A DNA stretch of 64,000 nt. Source: Siphonodentalium dalli (taxonomy: Eukaryota > Mollusca > Scaphopoda > Gadilida > Siphonodentaliidae). Positions 11,256 through 23,579 of the stretch are shown here, one piece after another. The position numbers and the translations under genes were made by a program. Within the stretch, counting starts at the first letter, position 1; each line of letters begins with the position of its first letter. The DNA lies in assembly GCA_032622095.1 (NCBI GenBank), contig CP136061.1, positions 34,725,797 to 34,789,796 on the forward strand, read 5' to 3'. The notes beneath the pieces were generated by a model. The model searched no databases, had not been told where the DNA came from, and saw only the letters and a list, made by a program, of their open reading frames with translations.

Positions 11256-11790
11256 TCATTTAGGCCTTTTTCTCAATTTGTCGTATTTGATACAATGGAG
11301 AACAAAATGCTTCTCGTCTTCCACTGAGTTAGTATTGCACATCTTGAATATCCGATCATTGGCTGGCGTCGGTGGGCGTTTGTGTTGGCCTTTTTCTATT
11401 TCTAATGAATGACAGCTGATTCGAAGTCTACATAATTGTTCACGGTCTTTGATAGAAATTGTATGTATTAGATATGGTTCGAGTCGAAAAATGGTTTTGA
11501 ATTGTTTGTATGGCCTTCGTTTACTGTGCGGATCGTCTGCACTGATAATATACTTATTTATATATTCATCCTTCAATCGTTCTGTGACGAGATTAATATA
11601 TGCCACTACTGGGGTATCAATGGCGAGGTAGCTGCCAGTATGCCCTGTGGAGCAGCTTGAAACTAAATCAGTTACATTAATTAGTCCTGAATAGACAATA
11701 ATGATTTGACGGTTAAGGCGCTGCATGACGTCGCTTCTAATGGCTCATACTTTGGTCTCCCAGGGTCGATGGAAAAATTATAATAAGCTG
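11256..11790 (-). pseudogene. LINE ORF2 C-terminal relic, copy 2
   Basis: The minus-strand open frame of 156 codons (11,726-11,256) has the layout usual for the end of a LINE ORF2: an 'LAIDTPVVAYINLVTERL' segment, then 'REQLCRLRISCHSLEIEKG', then a knuckle 'KMCNTNSVEDEKHFVLHC' and 'YDKLRK'. The first cysteine of the C-x2-C pair appears to be phenylalanine (RIFKMC). Sequence upstream to 11,790 matches 13,115-13,290 in DNA. There is no reverse transcriptase or endonuclease in the vicinity. It is a 5'-truncated copy, the usual outcome of LINE insertion. Clade not determined; the arrangement is like the 49,564-50,175 C-terminus but the residues differ widely. Confidence 0.75.
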
Positions 11791-11799
11791 ATTGTGTCA

Positions 11800-12960
11800 T
11801 AACGTGAACAGACGAAAGGCCAAATTTCAATTTGGTCAGAACGTCACAGTCTTTGGTCAAACGCCACCTATTTTAATCACAGATTCTGACCCGCTTTCCG
11901 TCATCCAAATAGGTATAATTTGGAGAAACTATTATGTCATGTACAAAAGACTTATTCGCGATATCGAATTTAGAAGCAATAAAGAGCGTTTCTATGCCAT
12001 TTATATGCCATTTGATTGATTTATGTGAATATGTTAGAATAGGGCCCTTCGGTCATTTCACATTTAACAATTAAAGCTGAAATTTCTAGAGTAAGCACGC
12101 ATGACATTTTTTCTCTCGAAACAACTCCAAAATTCGACTCGAATAAATAACCAACAACCACATGCGTGTAATTGGCCCATCGTGTCACTTATCCCACCCG
12201 ATCACATCAAACCGAAGCCAATCAGGTTTATATGCGCTTCTTTCATAGAGATATGATAAGGTACGGGAGCTTCCACGTTCGTTCTGACTTCACATCGCCA
12301 TCATTGGCTCATTTAGTAACTTCTACAGTCGTTCCGGGTCTGTATAATCAGGGGGAGTTTCCTGCAATATGTCCATTAACCACTAAAAAGTTATTGAAGA
12401 ACACACTGATAAAATACACATATTCATTGCAAGTGGCAGAAACACAACGAAACTGACTTTTGTTCCTTCTGGCTATTTTCCCGTGAAATAAATATAGGTA
12501 TAAATACACGAAATACTATTATGATGACTATATATGCCATAAACAAACGACTTATTCTAGATATAGAATATAGAAAAGTCGAGATCAGCACGAAGCAGTA
12601 AAAAGCGTTCGTTGCTAACACATTTATGGTATGGATACAGATAGGTAATTTTAATGATTTTTGTCATGTAGTTAGACACCCGATCAAATACCACTCACTC
12701 CTTTTAAAATTGTTATTTCAAATTTATTTCTATGTATATAAAGCACAGGACTCTTTTTCTTGAAACAAACCCAAAATCCGTCCTACCCAACTGGCCGACA
12801 ACCGAATGGGTGCAATTGGCCCAGCGTGCCAATTATCTGCCCCATGACAAATTTTGTCAAAATGTTAGAATAGGGCTCTTCTTTCGTTACATATTTCGTC
12901 AACAAAACATCATGGTGGCCGCGGACCAAGGTTGTACGATAAATGCCAAATAGGGTCAAG
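11800..12960. repeat. Diverged duplications related to the satellite-embedded cassette
   Basis: A 'gttagaatagggccctt' phrase occurs at about 12,032 and 12,858. 'caattggcccagcgtg'-type phrases occur near 12,170 and 12,815. The segment 12,269-12,350 (cttccacgttcgttctgac, then 'gttccgggtctgtataatc') matches the cassettes at 19.4, 21.2 and 21.6 kb inside the minisatellite. The period is roughly 0.6-0.8 kb and strongly diverged. No reading frame is convincing. Confidence 0.6.
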
Positions 12961-13099
12961 CAAATGGTATGTTATAGGTTGTTTCTAAGCCGAAGACACA
13001 TCAAAACACACCCGATCAACTCAAACACCAGGGGGGGGGGGGTTCAAATATCGCACCCATGCCATTTCTGGTCCCCTTGTACGATTTAGTGAAATCAAA

Positions 13100-13290
13100 G
13101 GATGCTGATGGCTGGCCCCACGACGATGCGCGTGCCACTATGCCCTGGGGATCCTCGTTACACTAAATCAAATACATTAACTAATCCCTTAGTGTATCAT
13201 TTGCCAATTAAGCCGCGGCATAGCATTAATTGTAATCTCTCATGCTCAGGTTTCCCAAAAGTCGATGGAATAATTCAGTTGAAACCGTGT
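13100..13290 (-). pseudogene. LINE ORF2 fragment, copy 3
   Basis: The DNA matches 11,635-11,790 over about 150 bp ('atgccctg', 'aaatcaaatacattaa', 'gtcgatggaa'). No open frame is retained. It is a decayed piece of the same LINE family, immediately left of the minisatellite. Confidence 0.65.
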
Positions 13291-15126
13291 ACATTGAGTT
13301 GTCGGTATTATTCTCATAACGTCACACCGATAGAAATGTCACATTTCAGAACTGTGTCTGGCATACACGAACGTCATACCCCGTGCTACCCCGAGGGGGT
13401 GAAAATGGGGTATGGACCATCTTCGAGAACCGTAGGGGTTTCGACCGATTTGACTGCATGGGTGGGTAGCCCGCCCCACATACCACACAGAAACTCCCAT
13501 CCCCACCCATTACCCACGGGGGTGCCACCCCGATTGGGTAACAATTGGGTATGGACCATTTTCGAGAACAGTATTGGATTTAAACCGATTTAACGGCACG
13601 GTGGGTGGCCCACCCCAAATACTCCCTAGAAACAACCGACTCCCTTCCAATCACTTCGGGGTATGGACCATTTTCGAGAACAGTAAGAATTTGGACCGAT
13701 TTGACGGCATGGGTGGGTGGCCCGTCCCATATATCTCTCAGAAACACCCCAAATCTCTACCCAATCACCCCGGGTGTTACCACGCGATTGGGTGAAATGG
13801 GGTATAAACTATTTCCAAGAACGGTAAGGATTTCGACCGATTTGACGGCATGGGTGGGTGGCTCGTCCCAAACACCCATAGAGACGACAGACCCCCACAC
13901 AGCAAACCCGGTGATTGCCACCCCGACGAGGTGAAAATGGGATATGGACCATTTTCGAGAACAGCATCGACCATTTTCGAGAACGGTACAGATTTCGACC
14001 AATTTGACGGAACGGTTCGGTGGCCTGCCACAAACACACCGACCCCAACCTATCACCACCGGGGGTGCCACCCCGAAGGGGTGAAATGGGGTATAAACCA
14101 TTTTCAAGAACAGTTGGGATTTCGACCGATTTGATTGCATGCTGGGTGGGTGGCCCACCCCAAATACCTACTAGAAACACCAGACTCCCCACCCATCACC
14201 CCCGGGTGGTGACAACAGAAGGGGTGAAAATGGGGGATGAACCATTTTCGAGAACGGTAAGTATTTCGACCGATTTGACGGCATGGGTGGGTCGCTCGTC
14301 CCAAATACCCCATATAGACACCAGACCCCCGCCCACCAACAACGAAGAGGTGAAAATGGGGTATGGACCATTTTCGAGAACAGTATCGACCATTTTCCAG
14401 AACGGTAAGAATTTCGACCGATTTGACGGCATTTGTGGGTGGCCCGCCCCAAATACCCCCTAGAAACACCAGACCCATCCCATCAACCTCTGGGGCGGCA
14501 CCCCGAAGAGGTGAAAATAGGTTATGAACAAATTTCGTGACGGCATGGGTGGATGGCCCGCCCCAAATACCCCATACAAACACCCCAGCCACACCACCCC
14601 GGGAGTGACACCCCGTAAGTGTGAAAATAGTGTATGGACCATTCTCGAGAACGGTAAATATTTTTACCGATTTGACGGCATGGGTGGGTGGCCCGCCCCA
14701 AATACCCAATAGAAACACCCGACCCCCACCAATCACATTGGGTGTGCGACCCAGGGGGGGGGGGGGTGAACATGTGGTATAGACAACTTTCGAGAATGGT
14801 AAGAATTTCAACCGATTTGACCGCGTGTGTGTGGGTGCCCCACCCTAAATACACAATTTAAACACCAATTTGAAACACCCCCACCCATCACCCCGAGGGG
14901 GTACAAATGGTGTTTGGACCATTTTCGAGAACGGTAAGGTTTTCAACCGATTTGACGACATGGGTGTGTGTCTCGCCCATATACTTCCCAGAAACACCCG
15001 ACCCCCGCCCATCACCCCGGGGGTGCCACACAGAGGGTAGAAATTTAGACCGATTTGACGGAATGGGTTGGTGGCCCACCCCAAATACCACATAAAACAC
15101 CCCGACCACCCACCCATCAACCCGGG

Positions 15127-15915
15127 CCCTATACTATAGAACACAATTATTGTAATCACAAGCTTCAGTGGAGCACACAAAAGGTGTCGATTACCATAGA
15201 CCTCCACTCTTATTCTAACAGTGTATAGGCGACTTCTTGTAATTCCGCTTTCACATGCATGTTGACCAATACAATAATTGGTGACCAATAAAATAATACT
15301 TTTTTCACATGTGACTTGATTGACCAATGAAAAAAATGATTCCTCGGAGACACTCATTGATATGTTATCGCTAGTGCATGGGTGAGCGCTAGCCGTGTTC
15401 AATTTGATTAGTGGTAATCGGTATCCTTTAAATAATCGCCCAGTGAGTACACCGCAACCGTTCGTGCATTGTGTTATATTTCATCAATGGTTATCGTCTG
15501 TTCCAACAATTCAAGTCGTACGATGTATTTAATTTCTAGTTGGTTTGTCATTCAGAATCGCTGCAGTATTCTATTGATAATATGTACAAGAGACGTAGCT
15601 AGAAGGTCTCAGGTGCAGGTTTAAACTCCAAGTTGTGTACCCACAAAGGAGACCCTCTAACAACATCCCTGCACGAATGTCATAATTGGTCAATACTCCA
15701 ATACAGACTTTAGGTTGTTTGCCACGAGACAACCGCTTGATTGCCGCAGTGTGAATGCCATTCTGATCAAACCCAATCACACATCGGCAATGAGCCCACA
15801 TGCACACGGGTATAATCTACACTATTACAATACAGTGGTCTATATTGCACTTGCCCGCCTCCTGTGTACCCCCCTTAACCTTGTGATTACAATTATTATG
15901 GTCCATAGTACAAGG
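15127..15915. mobile_element. Inverted-repeat DNA element inside the minisatellite
   Basis: The left end ccctatactatagaacac is mirrored at the right end (ccatagtacaagg) over about 39 bp, with 'ttgtaatcacaag' at the inner side of both arms. Satellite sequence with 'cccggg' abuts each side, consistent with insertion into the 'ccccgggg' part of a unit and a target duplication of about 6-8 bp. The palindromic target makes exact borders uncertain. No transposase frame is present, so it is non-autonomous. Superfamily unassigned. Confidence 0.75.
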
Positions 15916-16689
15916 CCCCGGGGTGCCACCCCGTGGGTGTTAAATGGGGTATGGACAATTTTGGAGAATGGTAAGGATTTCGAGCGATCTGCCCCAAATA
16001 CCCCCTAGAAACAGCACAATGCCCCATCCATCAACCCGCGGGTGCCACCCCGAGGGGGGTAAAATGGTGTAAGGACAATTTGGATAAAGGTAAGGATTTC
16101 TACCGATTTGACGGCCTGGGTGGTGGCCCGCTCCAATTATCCCATAGAAACACCCCGACCCCACCCATTTCCCCGGGGTGGCACCCGAGGGTGTGAAAAT
16201 GGGGCATGGATCATTTTCGAGAACGGTAAGGATTTTGACCGATTTGACGGCATGGGTGTGTGGCCCGCCCCAAATACCCATCAGAAACACCCGGCCTCCA
16301 ACCATCAGCTCAATGGTGCCACCCCGAGGGGTGAAAATGGGGTATAGACTATTTTCGAGAACGGTAAGAATTAGCACCGATTTGACGGCGGGGGTGAGTG
16401 GCCCGCCCCAAGTACCCCATAGAAACAACCCGAACCACCAATCACCTCATGTGGGTGCCACCCCATGGGGTGAACATGGGGTATGGACAATTTTTCGAGG
16501 AGAGTAATAATTTCCACTGATTTGACGGCACGGTGAGTGGCCCACCTCAAGTACACCATAGAAACACACCGATCCCATACCAATCACCTGCGGGGGTGCC
16601 ACCCCGAGGAGGTGAAAATGGGGTATGGATCATTTTCGAGAACGGTAAGGATTTCGACCGATTTGACGGCATGGGTGAGTGATCTACCC

Positions 16690-18615
16690 AAAATACCATA
16701 GAAACTCCCGGATCACCCACCCATCACCCGGGTTGCCACCCGAGGAGGTGAACATGGGGTAAGGACCATTTTCGAGAACGGAAAGGATTTCGCCCGATTT
16801 GATGGCATGTGTGATGGCCCACCACAAATAACCCCTAGAAACACGCCGACCCCCGAGGCATCAACCCCAGTGGCTGCCACCCCAAGGGGGTGAACATGGG
16901 GTATGAACCATTTTTGAGAACGGTAAGGATTTCGACCGATTTGATGGCATGGGTCGGTGGCTTGCCCCAAATAACCCCTATGAACACCCAATTCCCAAGC
17001 CATCACCACGATGAGTGCCGCCCACAGGGTGGGTGGCCCGCCCTAAATACCCACTAGAAAATCCCCACACCCACCCATCACTCCGGTGGGGGTGTCACCA
17101 TAGGGAGTGAAAATGCCGTATGGATTTGACGGCATGGGTGGGTGGCCCGCCCAAATACCACCTAGAAACACCCGACTCCCACCTATCACACCGGTGGTGC
17201 CACTCCGCAGGGGTGAACATGGGGTATGGACAATATTCGAGAATGGTAAGGATTTCGACCGACTTGACGGCGTGGGTGGCTGGCCCGCCACAAATACCCC
17301 ATATAAATACCCGAACCCGACATCACCCCTGGGTGGTGCCACCAGAAGGGGTGAAAATGGGGTATGGACCTTACTCGAGAACGGTAAGAATTTCCACAGA
17401 TTGGACGCCATGGGTGAGTGGTCCGCCCAAGTAACCCAAAGAAACACGTCGATACCCCACCAATTACCTCCTGGGGGATGCCACCCCAGGGATGAACATG
17501 GGGTATAGATAATTTTCGAGAAGGGTAAGAATTTAGACCGATTTGATGGTGGGTGGCTCGCCCAAAATACCCCCTAAAAACACTCGACCCCACCCATCAC
17601 CCGGGGTGCCACCCAGGGGGTGAACATGTGGTATAGACAACTTTCGAGAAGGGTAAGAATTTCAACCGATTTGACCGCAGGTGATGAAAATGGGGTACGG
17701 ACCATTTTCAAGACCGGTGTGGATTTCGACCGATATCACGGCTTGGGTGGTTGGCCCGCCCCAAATACCCATAGACACACCATACCCCCACCATCACTCG
17801 GGGGTGCCACTTCGATGGGGTAAAATGTTGGTAGCCCGCCCCAAATACCACCGATTGGACGACACGGATGGGTGGCCCGCCCCAAATCCCATCTAGAAAC
17901 ACCCCGAACACGACCGATCACACCGGAGTGACACTCCGTATGGGTGTAAATAGGGTATGGACAATTTTAGATAAGGATTTCGACCGATTTGATGGCATGG
18001 GTGGGTGGCCCGCCCCAAATACCACCTATACATTCACCGAACCCATCTATCACGCCTGGGGGTGCCACCCCGAAGGGGTGAATGGGGTATGGACCATTTT
18101 CGAGAACGGTGAGAATTTCCACCCATTTGACGGTATGGGCGAGTGACCGCCCAAGTACTCCATAGAAACACACTGACCCCCCCCCCCCACCAATCACCTC
18201 CATGGGGTGCCACCGAAAGGTGAACATATGGTATGGACAATTTTCGCGAAGGGTACGAATTTTGACCGATTTTACGTCATGTGTGGGTGGCCCGCCTCAA
18301 ATACCACCTAAAAACACCGACCCCACCCATCACCCCGGGGGTGCCACCCCGATGAGGTGAAAATAGAGTATGGTCCTTTTTTCGAGAACGGTGAGGATTT
18401 CGACCGATTTGACGGCCAAAAATACACTAGAAACTCCTGGATCCCCCACCATCACCCCCGGTGTGCCACCAGGAGGGGGGGGGGGGGGTAAAAACGGTAT
18501 GGACCATTTTTAGAACGGTAAGGATTTCGACCGATTTGGTGGCATGGGTGTGTGGCCAGCCCCAAAAACCTACTAGAAACACCCGGACACAACCTATCAC
18601 CCCGGGGGTACCACC
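16690..18615 (+). repeat. Higher-order copy 1 of a satellite block
   Basis: Unit variants here recur in the same order at 23,580-25,960. Examples are 'ggcatcaaccccagtggctg' at 16,857 and a variant at 23,747, 'cgaccgatatcacg' at 17,728 and 24,928, and 'ccagccccaaaaacct' at 18,555 and 25,897. The offset grows from about 6.9 to 7.35 kb, so short insertions and deletions followed the duplication. Confidence 0.75.
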
Positions 18616-19332
18616 ACGTAGGGACCCTTTTCGAGAACCGTAGAGATTGCGACCGTTTGACGGCATGGGTGGGTGGCCCACCCCAAATACCCCATAGGAA
18701 CACCCGAACCCCCATCCATCACCCTCGGGGTGTGCCAACCGATGGGGTTAAACTGGGGTATGGACCAGTTACGAGAAAGGTAAGGATTTCAACCGATTGG
18801 ACGGCATGGGTGGGTGGCCCTCCCAAATACTCATGGAAACACCCGACCCCAACCATCACCCCCAGGGGTGCCACCCCGAGGGGGTTAAAATGGAGTAAGG
18901 ACCATTTTCGAGAAAGGTAAGGAATTCGATCGATTTAATGGCATGGGTGGGTGGCCCGCCCCAAATAGCCCATATAAAGACCCCGACCCCGCACGTCACC
19001 CACGGGAGTGCTACCCGGAGGGGGTGAAAATGGGGTATGGACATCTTCGAGAACCGTAGGGGTTTTGACCAATTTGGCTGCATTGGTTGGTAGCCCGCCC
19101 CAAACACCACCTAGAAACACCCCAACCCCCACCCATCACCCATCACCCACGGGGGTGCCACCCCGACGGGGTAACAATGGGGTATGGACCATTTTCGAGA
19201 ACAGTAGTGATTTAGACCCATTTGACGGTATGTGTGGGTGGCCCACCCCAAATACCCCATAGAAACACCCGAACCCCCATCCATCACCCTCGAGGTGTGC
19301 CACCGAGTGGGATAAACTGGGGTATGGACCAG

Positions 19333-20045
19333 TTTCGAGAAAGGTAAGGATTTCAACCGATTTGCGTCTCTCACCAAGACAAATATGTTAAGGTATGGCA
19401 ACTTCCATTTTCGTTCTGGCCTTTCATCGCCACGATTGGCGCATTTGTTGAACTTCCATAGTCGATCCGGGACTGTATAATCAAACTCAAATCGACTTAA
19501 ATATTATAAGTCATTATTATTACGAAGTTGAATTTTTGTGGGATCTTTTTATTTTTGGGACAAACAAACACAGGAAGTCATTCGAAGTGTTAGTATAGGA
19601 TATGTTTTCGAAAGACAAATTTATGTCAAAATGTTACAATAGGGCCCTTCGGCCAATTCACATTTGCGTCTCTCACCAAGACAAATATGTTAAGGTATGG
19701 CAACTTCCATTTTCGTTCTGGCCTTTCATCGCCACGATTGGCGCATTTGTTGAACTTCCATAGTCGATCCGGGACTGTGTAATCAAACTCAAATCGACTT
19801 AAATATTATATGTTTTCGAAAGACAAATTTATGTCAAAATGTTACATCTGACCACTAAAACATTATGATGACCGTCGCCCAATGTTTTTGGAATAAGACC
19901 AAATATGGTCAAAAAAATGGTTCCTAATGGTGCCCCCAAACCGAGGAAAATTCAAAACCCACTCTATCATCTCAAACGCTATCAAATGAATGCATATATA
20001 CTTCTTTCTGTCTCTCCCCAAGACAAATTTGATAAGGCTGGTGGG
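19333..20045 (+). repeat. Non-satellite cassette in the array, copy 1
   Basis: After 'aaccgattt' the satellite unit breaks off into 'gcgtctctcaccaagac', followed by about 300 bp ending 'cggccaattcacat'. A truncated second copy (19,664-19,845) and a 'ctgaccactaaaacattatg' segment follow. Satellite sequence resumes near 20,040 with 'ctggtgggtggcccgcc'. Related sequence lies outside the array at 12.0-12.9 kb. Confidence 0.85.
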
Positions 20046-20880
20046 TGGCCCGCCAGAAATACCCCATAGAAACACCACGATCCCCCACCTTTCACCTTTC
20101 ACCCACGGGGGTGCTACCCCGAGGGGGTGAACATTGGGTATAGACCATTTTCAAGAACCGTAGGGGTTTCGAACGATTTGACTGGATGGGTGGGTGGCCC
20201 CAAATAAACACCCCGACACCCCACCCATCCAGCACACCGGGTGTGCCACCCGAGGGGGTAAACATGGGGTATGGACCAGTTTCGAGAAAGCTAAGGGTTT
20301 CAACCGATTTAACGGCATGGGTGCATGGCCCTCCCAAATACTCCAGAGAAACACCCCGACCCCACCCTTCACCCACGGGGTGCTACCCCAAGTGAGTGAA
20401 AATGGAATAAGGATCATCTTCGAGAACCGTAGGGGTTTCGACCGATTTGACTGCATGGGTGGGTGGCCCGCCCCAAATACCACATAGAAACTCCCCAACC
20501 CACACCATTACCCACGGGGGTGCCACCCCGAGGGGGGTAACAATTGGGTATGGACCATTTTCGAGAACAGTAGGGATTTCGACCGATTTGACGGATGGGT
20601 GGGTGGCCTGTCCCAAATACTCCCTATAAACAACCGACTCCCTTCCAATCACTTCAGGGTATGGACCATTATCGAGAACGGTAAAGATTTGGACCGATTT
20701 GACGGCGTGGGTGGATGGCCCGTCACATATACCTCCCAGAAACACCCCAATCCCTGCCCAAATACCCAGAGTGGTGCCACCCGAAGGGGTGAAATGGGGT
20801 ATAAACTATTTCCGAGAACGGTAATGATTTCGACCGATTTGACGGCATGGGTGGGTGGCCCCAACTACCTCATATAAACA
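20040..20880 (+). repeat. 2.05-kb higher-order duplication, copy 1
   Basis: Together with the end of the preceding cassette, this stretch reappears at 22,090-22,930 with a constant offset of 2,051-2,052 bp and very few differences. Confidence 0.85.
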
Positions 20881-21120
20881 CCCCGACACCCGACACCCAT
20901 CCATCACCCCGGGTGTGCCACCCCTCGGGGTGAAAATGGGGTATGGGCCCTTTTCGAAAACCGTAGGGATTTCGACCGATTTGACGGCTTGGGTGGGTGG
21001 ACCACCCCAAATACCCCATAGAAACACCCGAACCCCCATCCACCACCCTCGGGGTGTGCCACCGAGTGGGATAAACTGGGGTATGGACCAGTTTCGAGAA
21101 AGGTAAGGATTTCAACCGAT

Positions 21121-21540
21121 TTGCGTCTCTCACCAAGACAAATATGTTAAGGTATGGCAACTTCCATTTTCGTTCTGGCCTTTCATCGCCACGATTGGCG
21201 CATTTGTTGAACTTCCATACTCGATCCGGGACTGTATAATCAAACTCAAATCGACTTACATATTATAAGTCATTATTATTACGAAGTTGAATTTTTGTGG
21301 GATCTTTTTATTTTTGGGACCAACCAACACAGGAAATCATTCGAAGTGTTAGTATAGGATATCTTTTCGAAAGACCAATTTATGTCAAAATATTACAATA
21401 GGGCCCTTCGGCCAATTCACATCTGACCACTAAAACAATATGACGACCGTCGCCCAATGTTTTTCGAATAAGACCAAATATGGTCACACAAATGGTTCCT
21501 TATGGTGCCACTAAGTCGAGGACAATTCAAAACCACCAAC
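21121..21540 (+). repeat. Non-satellite cassette in the array, copy 2 (partial)
   Basis: The 'gcgtctctcaccaagac' start, 'gatccgggactgtat', 'cattattattacgaag' and 'ctgaccactaaaaca' follow in the same order as copy 1. It is cut short near 21,535, where a satellite-like stretch resumes. Confidence 0.85.
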
Positions 21541-21603
21541 GCACCCAAGTGGGTTAAACTAGGGTATGGACCAGTTTCGAGAAAGGTAAGGATTTCAACC
21601 GAT

Positions 21604-22090
21604 TTGCGTCTCTCATCAAGACAAATATGTATGGCAACTTCCATTTTCGTTCTGGCCTTTCATCGCCACGATTGGCGCATTTGTTGAACTTCCATAGTCG
21701 ATCCGGGACTGTATAATCAAACTCAAATCGACTTAAATATTATAAGTCATTATTATTACGAAGTTGAATTTTTGTGGGATCTTTTTATTTTTGTGACCAA
21801 CAAACACAGGAAGTCATTCGAAGTGTTAGTATAGGATATGTTTTCGAAAGACAAATTTATGTCAAAATGTTACAATAGGGCACTTCGGCCAATTCACATC
21901 TGACCACTAAAACATTATGATGACCGTCGCCCAATGTTTTTGGAATAAGACCAAATATGGTCAAACAAATGGTTCCTAATGGCGCCCCTAAACCGAGGAC
22001 AATTCAAAACCCACTCTATCATCTCAAACGCTATCAAATGAATGCATATATACTTCTTTCTGTCTCTCCCCAAGACAAATTTGATAAGGC
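21604..22090 (+). repeat. Non-satellite cassette in the array, copy 3
   Basis: This is a near-complete copy of the cassette, beginning 'gcgtctctcatcaagac'. It lacks the internal partial duplication seen in copy 1. Confidence 0.85.
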
Positions 22091-22930
22091 TGGTGGGTGG
22101 CCCACCCGAAATACCCCATAGAAACACCACGATCCCCCACCTTTCACCTTTCACCCACGGGGGTGCTACCCCGAGGGGGTGAACATTGGGTATAGACCAT
22201 TTTCAAGAACCGTAGGGGTTTCGACCGATTTTACTGGATGGGTGGGTGGCCCCAAATAAACATCCCGACACCCCACCCATCCATCACCCCGGGGGTGCCA
22301 CCCCGAGGGGGTAAACATGGGGTATGGACCAGTTTCGAGAAATCTAAGGGTTTCAACCGATTTAACGGCATGGGTGCATGGCCCTCCCAAATACTCCAGA
22401 GAAACACCCCGACCCCACCCTTCACCCACGGGGTGCTACCCCGAGTGAGTGAAAATGGGATAAGGATCATCTTCGAGAACCGTAGGGGTTTCGACCGATT
22501 TGACTGCATGGGTGGGTGGCCCGCTCCAAATACCACATAGAAACTCCCCAACCCACACCATTACCCACGGGGGTGCCACCCGAGGGGGTGACAATTGGGT
22601 ATGGACCATTTTCGAGAACAGTAGGAATTTCGACCGATTTGACGGATGGATGGGTGGCCTGTTCCAAATACTCCCTATAAACAAACGACTCCCTTCCAAT
22701 CACTTCAGGATATGGACCATTATCGAGAACGGTAAAGATTTGGACCGATTTGACGGCGTGGGTGGATGGCCCGTCAGATATACCTCTCAGAAACACCCCA
22801 ATCCCTGCCCAAACACCCAGAGTGGTGCCACCCGAAGGGGTGAAATGGGGTATAAACTATTTCCGAGAACGGTAAGGATTTCGACCAATTTGACGGCATG
22901 GGTGGGTGGCCCCAAATACCTCCTATAAAC
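22090..22930 (+). repeat. 2.05-kb higher-order duplication, copy 2
   Basis: Near-identical to 20,040-20,880, offset 2,051-2,052 bp. The similarity ends near 22,930. Confidence 0.85.
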
Positions 22931-23579
22931 ACACCGACACCCGACACCCATCCATCACCCCGGGTGTGCCACCCGAGGGTGCCACCCGTGGTGTTAAAAT
23001 CGGGTATGAACCATTTTAGTGAACGGTAAGGATTTCGACCCTAGAAACACCCCGGCCCCCACCCATTACCCCGGGAGTGCTACCCGAGGGTGTGAAAATG
23101 AGGTATGGACCATTTTCGAGAACGGTAAGGATTTGACCGATTTGACGGAATGGGTGGGTGGCCCGCCCCAAATACCCCTCATAAACACCCGACCCCAACC
23201 ATCATCCCAATGGTGCCACCCCGAGCGGGTCGAAATGAGGTATGGACAATTTTCGAGAACGGTAAGGATTTCGACCGATTTCACGGCATGGGTGGATGGC
23301 CCACCCCAAATCCGCTCTAGAAATACCCCGAACCCACCATCACCCCGAGGGGTGCACATGGGGTATGGACAAGTCGAGGAGGGTAACAATTTCCATTGAT
23401 TTGCCGGCATGGGTGAGAGGCCTACCTCAAGTACACCTTAGAAACACCCCGATCCCATAACAATCACCTGCGTGTGGGGTGCCACCCAGAGGTTGTGGAA
23501 ATGGGGTATGGTTCATTTTCGAGCACGGTAAGGATTTCGACCGATTTGACGGCATGGGTGGGTGATCCACCCAAAATAC

